DNA of 31,084 nt, from positions 1-31,084 of the forward strand of contig CAKSUD010000014.1 in NCBI GenBank assembly GCA_934500865.1. The letters are read 5' to 3'. The position numbers were made by a program, and so were the translations under genes. Of the stretch, positions 16,452 to 23,692 are shown piece by piece (position 1 is the stretch's first letter; each line of letters starts with the position of its first letter). The DNA comes from an uncultured Clostridia bacterium. Its GTDB lineage: Bacteria > Bacillota > Clostridia > TANB77 > RGIG9151. The notes under the pieces were generated by a model that saw only the letters and a program-made list of their open reading frames with translations, had not been told where the DNA came from and did not search any database.

Positions 16452-16472
16452 TTGTAGGTTTAATACCTACAA
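16452..16472. promoter_or_regulatory. Operator-like palindrome over the promoter
   Basis: Perfect inverted repeat of 8-base arms TTGTAGGT and ACCTACAA around 5 bases. It overlaps the -10 box at 16469-16474, the expected place for a repressor site. The cognate regulator is not in the window. Confidence 0.6.
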
Positions 16473-16497
16473 TACATAATATACATGTTTTGTGCAA
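16469..16497 (-). promoter_or_regulatory. Promoter of Cys-rich membrane gene
   Basis: Minus strand TTGCAC (16492-16497), 17-base spacer, TATTGT (16469-16474). Confidence 0.7.
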
Positions 16498-16511
16498 ACT
16501 GTTACTATTTA

Positions 16512-17606
16512 CTAATTATATATAATCTTTGGGAAAAAATATCCCCATTGATATTTGCATATAGTTATTTCAGAATTTCCAGGTACTCTTGTAATAATCT
16601 CAACAATTTCGTCCCCGTCCAAATCAACTAACTCCACTGTTTCATCAAGGCTGTATTTTTTATCTTTTAAATTAACCAATGTAGTAATAACTTCATCTTC
16701 ACTATCAAAAGCAATAATTCTTGTACCATTATTAGCACCCGAAAAACAAACTATTTTTTCATTCTTTTGGTCATTATCTAAATCAACACTTATTGCTGTA
16801 TAAGTTTCATATTTCTTTAATAAGGAATGTCTCTCAAAAAAGTTCTCTCCTAAGTCATTTATTTTTTCTGTTTTTGGAGCATCAATACTTCTATTATCCG
16901 AGAAACTCAACTTACTTTCTGCATTTATCTTTGAGTATTTATCATTTCCTCTACTTATTAACTTGTAGTCTCCAACTTCGTTCTTTACTTCATAACCATC
17001 ATAAAAAACTTTAGCATCCGAATAACTGTATACATCATTTTCATAATTAAATGCTGGTGAGAATTTAGAAGTTTTAGCACTATATTCTTTATCAGTAAGA
17101 AGTACAATTTCTCCCTTGGTTGTTAAAGTATAAATCTTATAGTTCGATTCTTCTCCATTTCTTGAGGTAATATAAGAAAAATCAAGCATTCCGTCTTTAT
17201 TATAATCCTTAAAAAATATTCCGTAATCGTTGCAATTAGAAATATCTATACTTTCAGCAACCTTCTTCTGACTAACAAGCATATTCCTATACAAGAAGTC
17301 AATAACAATATCTCCAACATTATTATTTGCATTACAGAATTCAACCACAAATGTGTAATTATCAATATCTTTAGAGAAAAGAAGCTCACCCGAAAATCTA
17401 TAAACATTTGACACATTATCTATAACATTGTTGTTTCTATTATTTAACTCATCACCAAATAAAATAGAAAGGATAACACCAATAATAAGCAATGTAATTA
17501 CAAAAGTAGCAACTGTTATTCCAAGTACCTTTTTCCACTTTTTTAATGGAGCTTTCTTTTCAACTTTTACTTCTACTTTTTCATCAACCTTCTTTTCTTC
17601 ATCCAT
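16512..17606 (-). CDS. Membrane-anchored protein with Asp-rich repeat loops
   Basis: 364 residues. A charged Lys/Glu N-terminus (about 1-26) and one membrane helix (about 28-50, VLGITVATFVITLLIIGVIL) are followed by a large outside domain. It contains three calcium-loop-like elements, DYNKDGMLDF, DLDNDQKNEKI and DLDGDEIVEI, in the style of FG-GAP/VCBS beta-propeller repeats. Ligand and role unknown. ATG 17606 is preferred (GGGGG 8 bases upstream) over the ATG two codons earlier. It overlaps the end of the TrmN6-like gene by 8 bases, so it is the last gene of the operon running from 21652. Confidence 0.75.
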   Translation of the reverse strand: MDEEKKVDEKVEVKVEKKAPLKKWKKVLGITVATFVITLLIIGVILSILFGDELNNRNNNVIDNVSNVYRFSGELLFSKDIDNYTFVVEFCNANNNVGDIVIDFLYRNMLVSQKKVAESIDISNCNDYGIFFKDYNKDGMLDFSYITSRNGEESNYKIYTLTTKGEIVLLTDKEYSAKTSKFSPAFNYENDVYSYSDAKVFYDGYEVKNEVGDYKLISRGNDKYSKINAESKLSFSDNRSIDAPKTEKINDLGENFFERHSLLKKYETYTAISVDLDNDQKNEKIVCFSGANNGTRIIAFDSEDEVITTLVNLKDKKYSLDETVELVDLDGDEIVEIITRVPGNSEITICKYQWGYFFPKIIYN

Positions 17607-18285
17607 TGCCATTTCCCCCTTCTAAAATTTTTGTAACCTCCACTTTCATATGTTTATTACCACCATAAACTCCCTCTATTAAGACATGTGTTGGTTTTGT
17701 ATCTTTACTTGGTTGCACAAACTGAACTACCTTAGGTTCTATTTTATGATTTCGCATCGCACATAAAATATCACAAAGCCTATCCGGTCTATGTATCATA
17801 AAAAATTTACCAAGAGGCTTTAATAACATAGCAGACGTATAAATAATATCATCTAAATTGCACAATATTTCATGCCTTGCAATAGCTTTAGTATCTGCCT
17901 CATTTACTACCCCGCATCCAGCATTTCTATACGGTGGATTGCAAGTAACAACATCAAACTTAGACTTGCCTAAAACTGACGGCATATTTTTTAAATCGTC
18001 ATTTATAATTTTTAATTTCTCTTGAAGATTATTTAGTTTCACATTCTCATCTGCGAGTTTCGCAACCTTTTCTTGAATTTCCACACCTATAATCTCCTGT
18101 GCCGGAACTTTTGCAGAAAGTAATACCGGTATAATTCCGTTTCCCGTGCATAAATCCACTATACGTGCACCAACTTTACAGTACACGAAATTAGCAAGCA
18201 TTACAGCATCAATTCCAAAGCAAAACATATCTGTATCTTGAATTAACTTAAGTTCATTTATTCCTAAATCATCAATTCTTCTCAT
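17599..18285 (-). CDS. TrmN6-like adenine-N6 methyltransferase
   Basis: 228 residues. Class I SAM-dependent methyltransferase: motif I VDLCTGNGIIPVLLS, acidic residue in IIGVEIQE, and the N6-adenine catalytic motif NPPY in VVTCNPPYRNAG. It closely follows the pattern of tRNA1(Val) A37 N6-methyltransferase (TrmN6/YfiC). ATG 18285 is chosen because AAGGAAG lies just before; it overlaps the end of oadG by 14 bases, so translation is probably coupled. The tRNA target is inferred from family. Confidence 0.9.
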   Translation of the reverse strand: MRRIDDLGINELKLIQDTDMFCFGIDAVMLANFVYCKVGARIVDLCTGNGIIPVLLSAKVPAQEIIGVEIQEKVAKLADENVKLNNLQEKLKIINDDLKNMPSVLGKSKFDVVTCNPPYRNAGCGVVNEADTKAIARHEILCNLDDIIYTSAMLLKPLGKFFMIHRPDRLCDILCAMRNHKIEPKVVQFVQPSKDTKPTHVLIEGVYGGNKHMKVEVTKILEGGNGNG

Positions 18286-18553
18286 TTTTATCTTCCTTGC
18301 TAGTTGCAAAATGTCCCATAATTTTTATTACTAAGTATAAAATAGTTAAAACCAAAAAAACAGCTGCCATTCCAACACCCATAATCTTTAATCCGGCGTT
18401 TAAATTTTCTTCCATAGTCATAGAATCAAGTTTATTATTTATTTCTACTGTTGTTAAAGTTTTCTCTTCTAAATTATCGTTTTCTGAAACATAAATTTGA
18501 GTTGGTCCATCAGCCGAACTAATTATTCCAATATTCCCTATATTATCAAACAT
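18272..18553 (-). CDS. oadG: Sodium-pump decarboxylase gamma subunit with OadB-like motif
   Basis: 93 residues. The C-terminal half is ordinary OadG: a short lead-in (LNAGLKIMGVGMAAVF), one membrane helix (about 56-77) and a charged cytoplasmic tail. The first 45 residues are an extension absent from classical OadG. Residues 8-22 (IGIISSADGPTQIYV) reproduce the conserved OadB motif with 13 of 15 identities to residues 133-147 of the OadB encoded just upstream. The gene starts 17 bases after oadB; AAAGGA lies about 10 bases before the ATG. No alpha (carboxyltransferase) or biotin subunit gene is nearby. Confidence 0.85.
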   Translation of the reverse strand: MFDNIGNIGIISSADGPTQIYVSENDNLEEKTLTTVEINNKLDSMTMEENLNAGLKIMGVGMAAVFLVLTILYLVIKIMGHFATSKEDKNEKN

Positions 18554-18570
18554 CCACGTTCATTCCTTTC

Positions 18571-19689
18571 CTATAAAAATAGCTGCGCCAAAGCAATAAT
18601 ACATCCACCGGCAATAGCAGAACCAAGTTGACCAGAAACATTTGCACTTACTGCCTGCATTAAAATAAAGTTGCTAGGGTCTTCATCATGTGCAATTTTT
18701 TGAACAACACGTGCAGACATAGGGAACGCAGACACACCAGCCGCACCGATCATAGGGTTTATCTTCTTCTTCAAGAATAAATTCGCGATTTTTCCAAATA
18801 TAACACCTGTTGCAGTTCCAAAAATAAACGCACATAATCCCATTAAAAGTATCATTAATGTTTGAGGTCTTAAAAATGACTCGGCTGTCATTGTAGAACC
18901 AATTGTGATACCTAAAAGTAAAGTAACTAAGTTAGATAATTCATTTTGAGCGGCGGCAGATAATTTTTCCAACACTCCACAAACTCTTATCAAATTACCA
19001 AACATAAGTAATCCCACTAAACTTACACTCATAGGAGAAATGATACCTGCAACTAAAGTAACAATTATAGGGAAAAGTATTAATAACCACTTTGGAGCCG
19101 GTTCTTCCACATATTCCATTTTTATTTGACGTTCCTTTTTTGTGGTAAGTAACTTTATTACAGGTGGTTGAATAATAGGAACTAACGCCATATATGAATA
19201 TGCTGCAACTGTGATTGCAGGAAGTAATAATGGTGCTAGTCTGTTAGCAACATAAATTGAAGTAGGTCCATCAGCAGAACCAATTATTCCAATTCCACAT
19301 GCTTCAAAAATATTAAACCCAAGTGCTATTGCCATTAAAATTGTTAAGAAAATTCCCATTTGGGCAGCCGCACCGAAAAATATCATAAAAGGATTTTTTA
19401 GAACTGGCGTAAAATCCACCATAGCACCTATTGCTATAAAAATCAAAACAGGAAATATCTCTGTTGTAATTCCTATATCATACATAAGTTTTAAAAATCC
19501 AGGTTCTTCAGCAGTTCCAATAACCGCCGAAAATGGAATATTTGCTAAAATAGCTCCAAATCCTATAGGTAGTAATAACATTGGTTCATATTGCTTCTTT
19601 ATAGCTAGCCAAATCAAAATTCCACCTATTAAAAACATTACTCCGGTTTGCCAAGTTAGGCCTGTAAACCCTTTTAATAACTCTTCCAT
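18571..19689 (-). CDS. oadB: Sodium ion-translocating decarboxylase beta subunit
   Basis: 372 residues, polytopic membrane protein. OadB/GcdB/MmdB-type subunit that decarboxylates carboxybiotin and exports Na+. The conserved region IIIa GIIGSADGPTSIYVA is at 134-148, with Asp140 corresponding to the Na+/proton-site Asp of the family (Asp203 in Klebsiella OadB). Also seen: FIAIGAMVDFTP, GAAAQMGIF, and the C-terminal PMSARVVQ and GQLGSAIAGG. GGAGG precedes the ATG. Which carboxylate (oxaloacetate, malonate, methylmalonyl- or glutaconyl-CoA) cannot be told because the alpha subunit is absent here. Confidence 0.95.
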   Translation of the reverse strand: MEELLKGFTGLTWQTGVMFLIGGILIWLAIKKQYEPMLLLPIGFGAILANIPFSAVIGTAEEPGFLKLMYDIGITTEIFPVLIFIAIGAMVDFTPVLKNPFMIFFGAAAQMGIFLTILMAIALGFNIFEACGIGIIGSADGPTSIYVANRLAPLLLPAITVAAYSYMALVPIIQPPVIKLLTTKKERQIKMEYVEEPAPKWLLILFPIIVTLVAGIISPMSVSLVGLLMFGNLIRVCGVLEKLSAAAQNELSNLVTLLLGITIGSTMTAESFLRPQTLMILLMGLCAFIFGTATGVIFGKIANLFLKKKINPMIGAAGVSAFPMSARVVQKIAHDEDPSNFILMQAVSANVSGQLGSAIAGGCIIALAQLFL

Positions 19690-19709
19690 TTTTCATCCTC
19701 CGTAAAAAA

Positions 19710-20153
19710 TTATAAATTTTCTGCACCAAAAGAATTAGGTAACAGTTCCTCCATATCAAATATTTTAACTTCTTTGCCTGTTTCATTTATCGCTATAAAA
19801 ACAGTATCTTTATTACAGAAATCCTTTAACCTTTGTCTGCATCTTCCACACGGTGTGCAGAAATTCTCTGCATTCAAATCGCGATTTTCAGGCTTTCCGA
19901 AAGTAACAACATATTTAATCGGGCTTCTTTCTGAAAGTAAATACGAAGAAATTGCGCCAACCTCAGCACAAGTAGAATCCCCATTTGCGGGTTCCCAATT
20001 CACACCCAAAAAGCACTCACTGTTTTCATCAATTATAGCCGCACTAACATTATAATTATAATACTCTGAAACTGATTTCTTAGAAATAACAATCAACTCA
20101 TCAATTATATCTCGCATTAAATCAGGTAACTCTTCGACCGACTTCCTCTCCAT
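19710..20153 (-). CDS. Cytidine deaminase-family protein
   Basis: 147 residues. Zinc-dependent deaminase signatures: STCAEVGAI with Cys62 and catalytic Glu64, and PCGRC at 101-105 supplying the other two zinc Cys. This all-Cys pattern is that of tetrameric cytidine deaminase (Cdd) and blasticidin-S deaminase-like proteins. Pyrimidine salvage (cytidine to uridine) is the likely job. The N-terminus before the core (about 1-30) is Glu/Asp-rich and helical. The start codon directly abuts the stop of the methyltransferase gene upstream, so they share a transcript. Confidence 0.85.
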   Translation of the reverse strand: MERKSVEELPDLMRDIIDELIVISKKSVSEYYNYNVSAAIIDENSECFLGVNWEPANGDSTCAEVGAISSYLLSERSPIKYVVTFGKPENRDLNAENFCTPCGRCRQRLKDFCNKDTVFIAINETGKEVKIFDMEELLPNSFGAENL

Positions 20154-21077
20154 TTATTCTTCCTCCTTATTTATTTTGTAATTTCTAGTTAGAAACATTC
20201 CATCTTTATAACCTTGAATACTATTATCGTTATCCGCATTTTTTAGTCTCTTAGACGCGAGCAAGCAATATCCTTCTTCTCTTTCAATACCACAAAAGCG
20301 TCTATTTAATTTTTTAGCCACAACCGCCGTAGTTCCCGAACCTAAAAATGGATCAAAAACCATATCTCCTTCATTAGAAGAAGCTAAAATAAGCTTTGCA
20401 ATAAGTTTTTCGGGCTTTTGGGTAGGATGCTCTGTATTCTCAGGCATAGACCAATATGGAACTGTAATGTCAGTCCAAACATTTGCCGGATGAGTAAATC
20501 TAAATTTTTCCCCATTTTCATAAAACCAGTCTTTAGCCTTACCCTCTTCATCTTTATATGGAGCAATAACCTTCTTTTTAACCTTCACAGAATCTATATT
20601 AAAAACATAATCCTTGTCGTCCATCGTGCAAAAATATATATCTTCAATATTGTTCTTCCAGTTTCTATCACTCCCCCGACCTTTTTCTCGCTCCCAAGTA
20701 ATTCTATTTTTTATATAAAAGTACTTGCTTAACACTTGGTAGTACAAAGGAGACGTTCTCCAATCACCACAAAAATACAAAGTTCCATTCGGCTTCATTA
20801 TTCTAGGTAACTCCTTTACCCATTTTTCAAGCCATTTGATATACTCATTATCATTTGTCCTATTAAACCTAGTACCATCATATTCCTTTGTTAAATTATA
20901 TGGTGGATCTACCACTAATAAATCAACAAAATTGTTGGGTAAGCTTTTAAGTTGGCTAAAAGTATCTCCATTAATTACTTTATTCTCAAACTCGTTATCT
21001 TTTGCTAAAAACTCTTCAAATAAATTATCTTTTTCGTCATATATGTTTTCTATTTTTAGTGTTTTATTTCGGCTCAT
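20154..21077 (-). CDS. Orphan DNA methyltransferase (beta-class, N6-A or N4-C)
   Basis: 307 residues. Catalytic motif IV DPPYNL at 57-62 comes before SAM-binding motif I FDPFLGSGTT at 241-250, the beta-class order; HPTQKP (217-222) is also typical. It transfers a methyl group to an exocyclic amino group of DNA; the recognition sequence cannot be read from the protein. No restriction enzyme gene lies in the window, so it seems solitary. It starts 11 bases after the 21089-21652 gene and abuts the deaminase gene. Confidence 0.93.
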   Translation of the reverse strand: MSRNKTLKIENIYDEKDNLFEEFLAKDNEFENKVINGDTFSQLKSLPNNFVDLLVVDPPYNLTKEYDGTRFNRTNDNEYIKWLEKWVKELPRIMKPNGTLYFCGDWRTSPLYYQVLSKYFYIKNRITWEREKGRGSDRNWKNNIEDIYFCTMDDKDYVFNIDSVKVKKKVIAPYKDEEGKAKDWFYENGEKFRFTHPANVWTDITVPYWSMPENTEHPTQKPEKLIAKLILASSNEGDMVFDPFLGSGTTAVVAKKLNRRFCGIEREEGYCLLASKRLKNADNDNSIQGYKDGMFLTRNYKINKEEE

Positions 21078-21088
21078 TTTTATTCCTC

Positions 21089-21652
21089 TTAATCCATTTT
21101 TACAAACTCAATTTCGTCTCCGGTACTTGGGCCGATTTTATACGTAGCCACTGTACTTCCTTGTGTAATTTTTATCTCATATTCAGGATTTGTAGACGGT
21201 CTGTCATAGCTTAGCATAAGTCCGTAATTAGGAGTAATTGGCTCATCAATTAAAACAGCATCATCTTTATTACTTGGTACATAAGCCTCTTCAAAATCAT
21301 CCCACATAAGTGCTGTTACAGTTATTCTTCCTCCTACTTCAAATGGTAAAACAAGCAGATTTCCTTTTGCTTTATTACCTAAAACATAATGTCTAATCGG
21401 TACTTTTATTTCATTTATCTCATCTGAATCTAATTCATCTTCGTAATTTCTAATTGCAAAAACTCTTGCTACCTTTGTATTAGGTTTACTTATCTTTAAA
21501 ACTTTAGGCAACTCATTTTCAGGGAAATTATTGTTGATAATTTCTACCGGCTTATCCGGATCAACAGTAGGTACTAAATAAACATATGACCCAATGGCTA
21601 CAACAACTAAAGCCAACACACAAATTACTGCAATTAAAATTTTTTCCTTCAT
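21089..21652 (-). CDS. Membrane-anchored protein of unknown function
   Basis: 187 residues. One N-terminal helix (about 5-27, ILIAVICVLALVVVAIGSYVYL) acts as signal or anchor, followed by an acidic, beta-rich outside domain (RVFAIRNYEDELD, LLVLPFEVGGRITVTALMW, SYDRPSTNPEYEIKITQGSTVATYKIG). The last 50 residues look like an Ig-like beta domain. No firm family. GGAGG precedes the ATG; first gene of the long operon ending at 16512. Confidence 0.7.
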   Translation of the reverse strand: MKEKILIAVICVLALVVVAIGSYVYLVPTVDPDKPVEIINNNFPENELPKVLKISKPNTKVARVFAIRNYEDELDSDEINEIKVPIRHYVLGNKAKGNLLVLPFEVGGRITVTALMWDDFEEAYVPSNKDDAVLIDEPITPNYGLMLSYDRPSTNPEYEIKITQGSTVATYKIGPSTGDEIEFVKMD

Positions 21653-21686
21653 AATAAATTCCTCCCAGAATAATACTCTACAACTA

Positions 21687-21715
21687 ATTTTATCGGTATT
21701 TTACAAAAAAAACAA
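21687..21715 (-). promoter_or_regulatory. Promoter of the 21652-16512 operon
   Basis: Minus strand TTGTTT (21710-21715), 17-base spacer, TAAAAT (21687-21692), about 35 bases ahead of the first start codon. Confidence 0.65.
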
Positions 21716-21811
21716 TAGATATTTCTTCATTTATATCCATATATTTTGCATTGATACCAAAATAGCCATTATGTTACTATTTAAATAGAAAACACCAAGG
21801 GAGTTGGTCAT

Positions 21812-22654
21812 ATGAAGTTTCTAAAAAAAATAGTAGTATCATTAATTGTACTGCTACTGTTTTTCCAGTTATCCAATGCAAGTAGTAATATTAGCATCAA
21901 AGTAAATGGAAAGTATCTCTCCCCAGATGTCCCTCCATTTATAAAAAACTCATCTACTTACGTTCCTATTCGTTTTATCTCAGAAGCTTTAAATATAAAA
22001 GATATAAAGTGGGATGCAAAATCCAATTCAGTTACAATAAAAAATCTAGAGAAGACTCTAGTATTATTTGTAAATAAAGACTACGCATATATAAATGATA
22101 AATATATAAAACTTGAAAATAATGCATTGATATCAAATTCTCGTACGTTTGTACCGGTAAGATTTATTTCTGAATATTTTAATGCATATGTCGATTGGGA
22201 CGACACAACTCAAACAGTACTTATAACTTCAAATAAAACAGTTGAGTCTACAAGTAATCCTTCAAATTCAAGTATTCAATTCTCCAATTATGATGACGCT
22301 GTGTACTGGTTATCAAGAATAATTGAAGCCGAAGCAAGCGGAGAACCATTTAAAGGAAAAGTTGCAGTTGGAGAAGTAATTCTAAATCGTGTAAAATGCA
22401 AAGAATTTCCAGACACGATATGGGGAGTAATATTTGACAAAAACTTTGGGATACAATTTGAGCCGGTAGCAAATGGAACAATCTATAATACACCATCAGA
22501 AGATAGTATATTAGCGGCAAAAACCGCATTAAACGGCTCTGATTATGTAGGTGAATGTTTGTACTTTCTAAACCCAACAATAGCAAAAAGCACATGGATA
22601 ACTAAAAACAGAGAATATTATACGACTATATCAAAACATGAATTTTATGTTTAA
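21812..22654 (+). CDS. SleB-type cell wall hydrolase with copper-amine-oxidase-like domain
   Basis: 280 residues. Signal peptide 1-23. Residues about 30-145 are a copper amine oxidase N-terminal-like domain in two halves, each with the typical VPIRFISEAL or VPVRFISEYF strand-helix and ITS/VTI strands; in Firmicutes this domain is a wall-binding module with no oxidase activity. Residues about 160-280 are the SleB/CwlJ-type hydrolase (Hydrolase_2): WLSRIIEAEASGEPFKGKVAVGEVILNRV with the catalytic Glu, then FEPVANG and LYFLNP. It cuts peptidoglycan, possibly spore cortex. GGGAG precedes the ATG. One of the few plus-strand genes. Confidence 0.92.
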   Translation: MKFLKKIVVSLIVLLLFFQLSNASSNISIKVNGKYLSPDVPPFIKNSSTYVPIRFISEALNIKDIKWDAKSNSVTIKNLEKTLVLFVNKDYAYINDKYIKLENNALISNSRTFVPVRFISEYFNAYVDWDDTTQTVLITSNKTVESTSNPSNSSIQFSNYDDAVYWLSRIIEAEASGEPFKGKVAVGEVILNRVKCKEFPDTIWGVIFDKNFGIQFEPVANGTIYNTPSEDSILAAKTALNGSDYVGECLYFLNPTIAKSTWITKNREYYTTISKHEFYV

Positions 22655-22660
22655 AACAAA

Positions 22661-22696
22661 AATAAAGAGTATCCATACTGGATACTCTTTATTTTT
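22661..22696. terminator. Bidirectional terminator
   Basis: Fourteen-base perfect stem AATAAAGAGTATCC/GGATACTCTTTATT with a 5-base loop; T-rich on both exits. It separates the SleB-type gene from the converging TM2 gene. Confidence 0.92.
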
Positions 22697-22698
22697 AC

Positions 22699-23043
22699 TT
22701 AGTCTACTAGTCTATTACCGTTAGCATCTGTATTTATGTTTCCACATAAAATCAATATTCCTTCAATTAATCCCCAAAGAGCAGCAATTCCGCATGTTAC
22801 AATGGTAAGAACAATTTGAAGTATTCCTTTTTTAGTATAACCTAAATAGAAATTATGAACTCCCCATGCGCCTAGGAAAATACCAAGTAAACCAGCAACT
22901 AATTTGGACTTTGGTGTACTACCATTATTAATAGGACCATTGTTAACGGTTGCTTGTTGTGCACCTTGATTTAATGGTGCGCCACAATTTGTGCAATTGT
23001 TTGCACTGTCTTCATTTTGACTTCCACAATTAGGACAAAACAT
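22699..23043 (-). CDS. Zinc-ribbon TM2-domain protein
   Basis: 114 residues. The N-terminal zinc ribbon CPNC-x13-CTNC (residues 3-20) is followed by a Gln/Asn/Gly linker, then a TM2 domain (about 47-105): KSKLVAGLLGIFLGAWGVHNFYLGYTKKGILQIVL, with the GxxxHxFYLG core, and a second helix. Small membrane protein of unknown role common in Clostridia. AAGGGGG precedes the ATG. Confidence 0.88.
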   Translation of the reverse strand: MFCPNCGSQNEDSANNCTNCGAPLNQGAQQATVNNGPINNGSTPKSKLVAGLLGIFLGAWGVHNFYLGYTKKGILQIVLTIVTCGIAALWGLIEGILILCGNINTDANGNRLVD

Positions 23044-23126
23044 ATTTAAAACCCCCTTAAATTATCTACCTCTTTTTAAAAGGTAGCATATTAAACAACA
23101 TTTTTCAACATTTTTTATAAAATTTA

Positions 23127-23615
23127 TTACAAATCAAAATAATTACTAATTTCTCTAAGCCCCTCAAAATTCTTTTGCCTATGATACTCATAAACAGCAA
23201 TCGCAACAGAATTAGACAAATTAAGCGAGCGCGTATCGCCCAGCATCGGAATTCTAACACACCTATCCATGTTCTTTAATAATAAATCTTCAGGTAACCC
23301 CTTAGACTCTTTTCCAAATAGCATAAAAGCATCATCAGGATACTCCACCTCTGTATGATTTTTCTTAGACTTAGTAGAAAAGAAAAACATTTCTTTATCT
23401 TTATGAATATCTAAAAATTCCTGTAAATTTTCATAATAATATACCTCTAAGTCCTTCCAATAGTCCATTCCGGAACGTCTTAAGTACTTATCCGTAACTT
23501 CGAATCCTAAAGGCTTCACAAGATGTAGTATAGAACCGGTGGCAACACAAGTTCTCCCTATATTACCTGTATTTTGAGGAATTTCTGGTTCAACTAAAAC
23601 AATATTCAATGCCAT
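23127..23615 (-). CDS. trmL: tRNA (cytidine(34)-2'-O)-methyltransferase
   Basis: 162 residues. SPOUT-class methyltransferase: IVLVEPEIPQNTGNIGRTC at the N-terminus, MLFGKESKGLPEDLL, and the knot-forming IPMLGDTRSLNLSNSVAIAVYE. It 2'-O-methylates the wobble base of tRNA-Leu species in the TrmL family. ATG 23615 is chosen because the product then starts exactly as the family does and AAAGGA precedes it; the open frame to 23690 runs through a terminator hairpin. Confidence 0.95.
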   Translation of the reverse strand: MALNIVLVEPEIPQNTGNIGRTCVATGSILHLVKPLGFEVTDKYLRRSGMDYWKDLEVYYYENLQEFLDIHKDKEMFFFSTKSKKNHTEVEYPDDAFMLFGKESKGLPEDLLLKNMDRCVRIPMLGDTRSLNLSNSVAIAVYEYHRQKNFEGLREISNYFDL

Positions 23616-23633
23616 ATATATTTCATTCCTTTC

Positions 23634-23677
23634 AAAAAAATCACATAATTTCAACCAAGAAATTATATGACTTTTTT
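23634..23677 (-). terminator. Terminator/attenuator hairpin before trmL
   Basis: Minus strand: long imperfect stem (about 17 bp with one bulge) and a short loop, followed by seven T, between the GHL10 gene stop and the trmL ribosome site. Read from upstream it would limit read-through into trmL. Confidence 0.75.
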
Positions 23678-23692
23678 GTGTTTTTTTCAAGT

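Noticed and set aside
16438..16497. N-terminal extension of the Cys-rich membrane protein
   Set aside because: The extension covers the promoter, palindrome and ribosome site; GGAGGG fits the ATG at 16437.
18571..19689. Possible frameshift or pseudogene in oadB
   Set aside because: All conserved regions are present in one uninterrupted frame of normal length.
23058..23090. CTACCT/AGGTAG inverted repeat before the TM2 gene, similar to the 16452 palindrome
   Set aside because: The arms are oppositely ordered and shorter, and the pairing has a bulge, so it is not the same operator.
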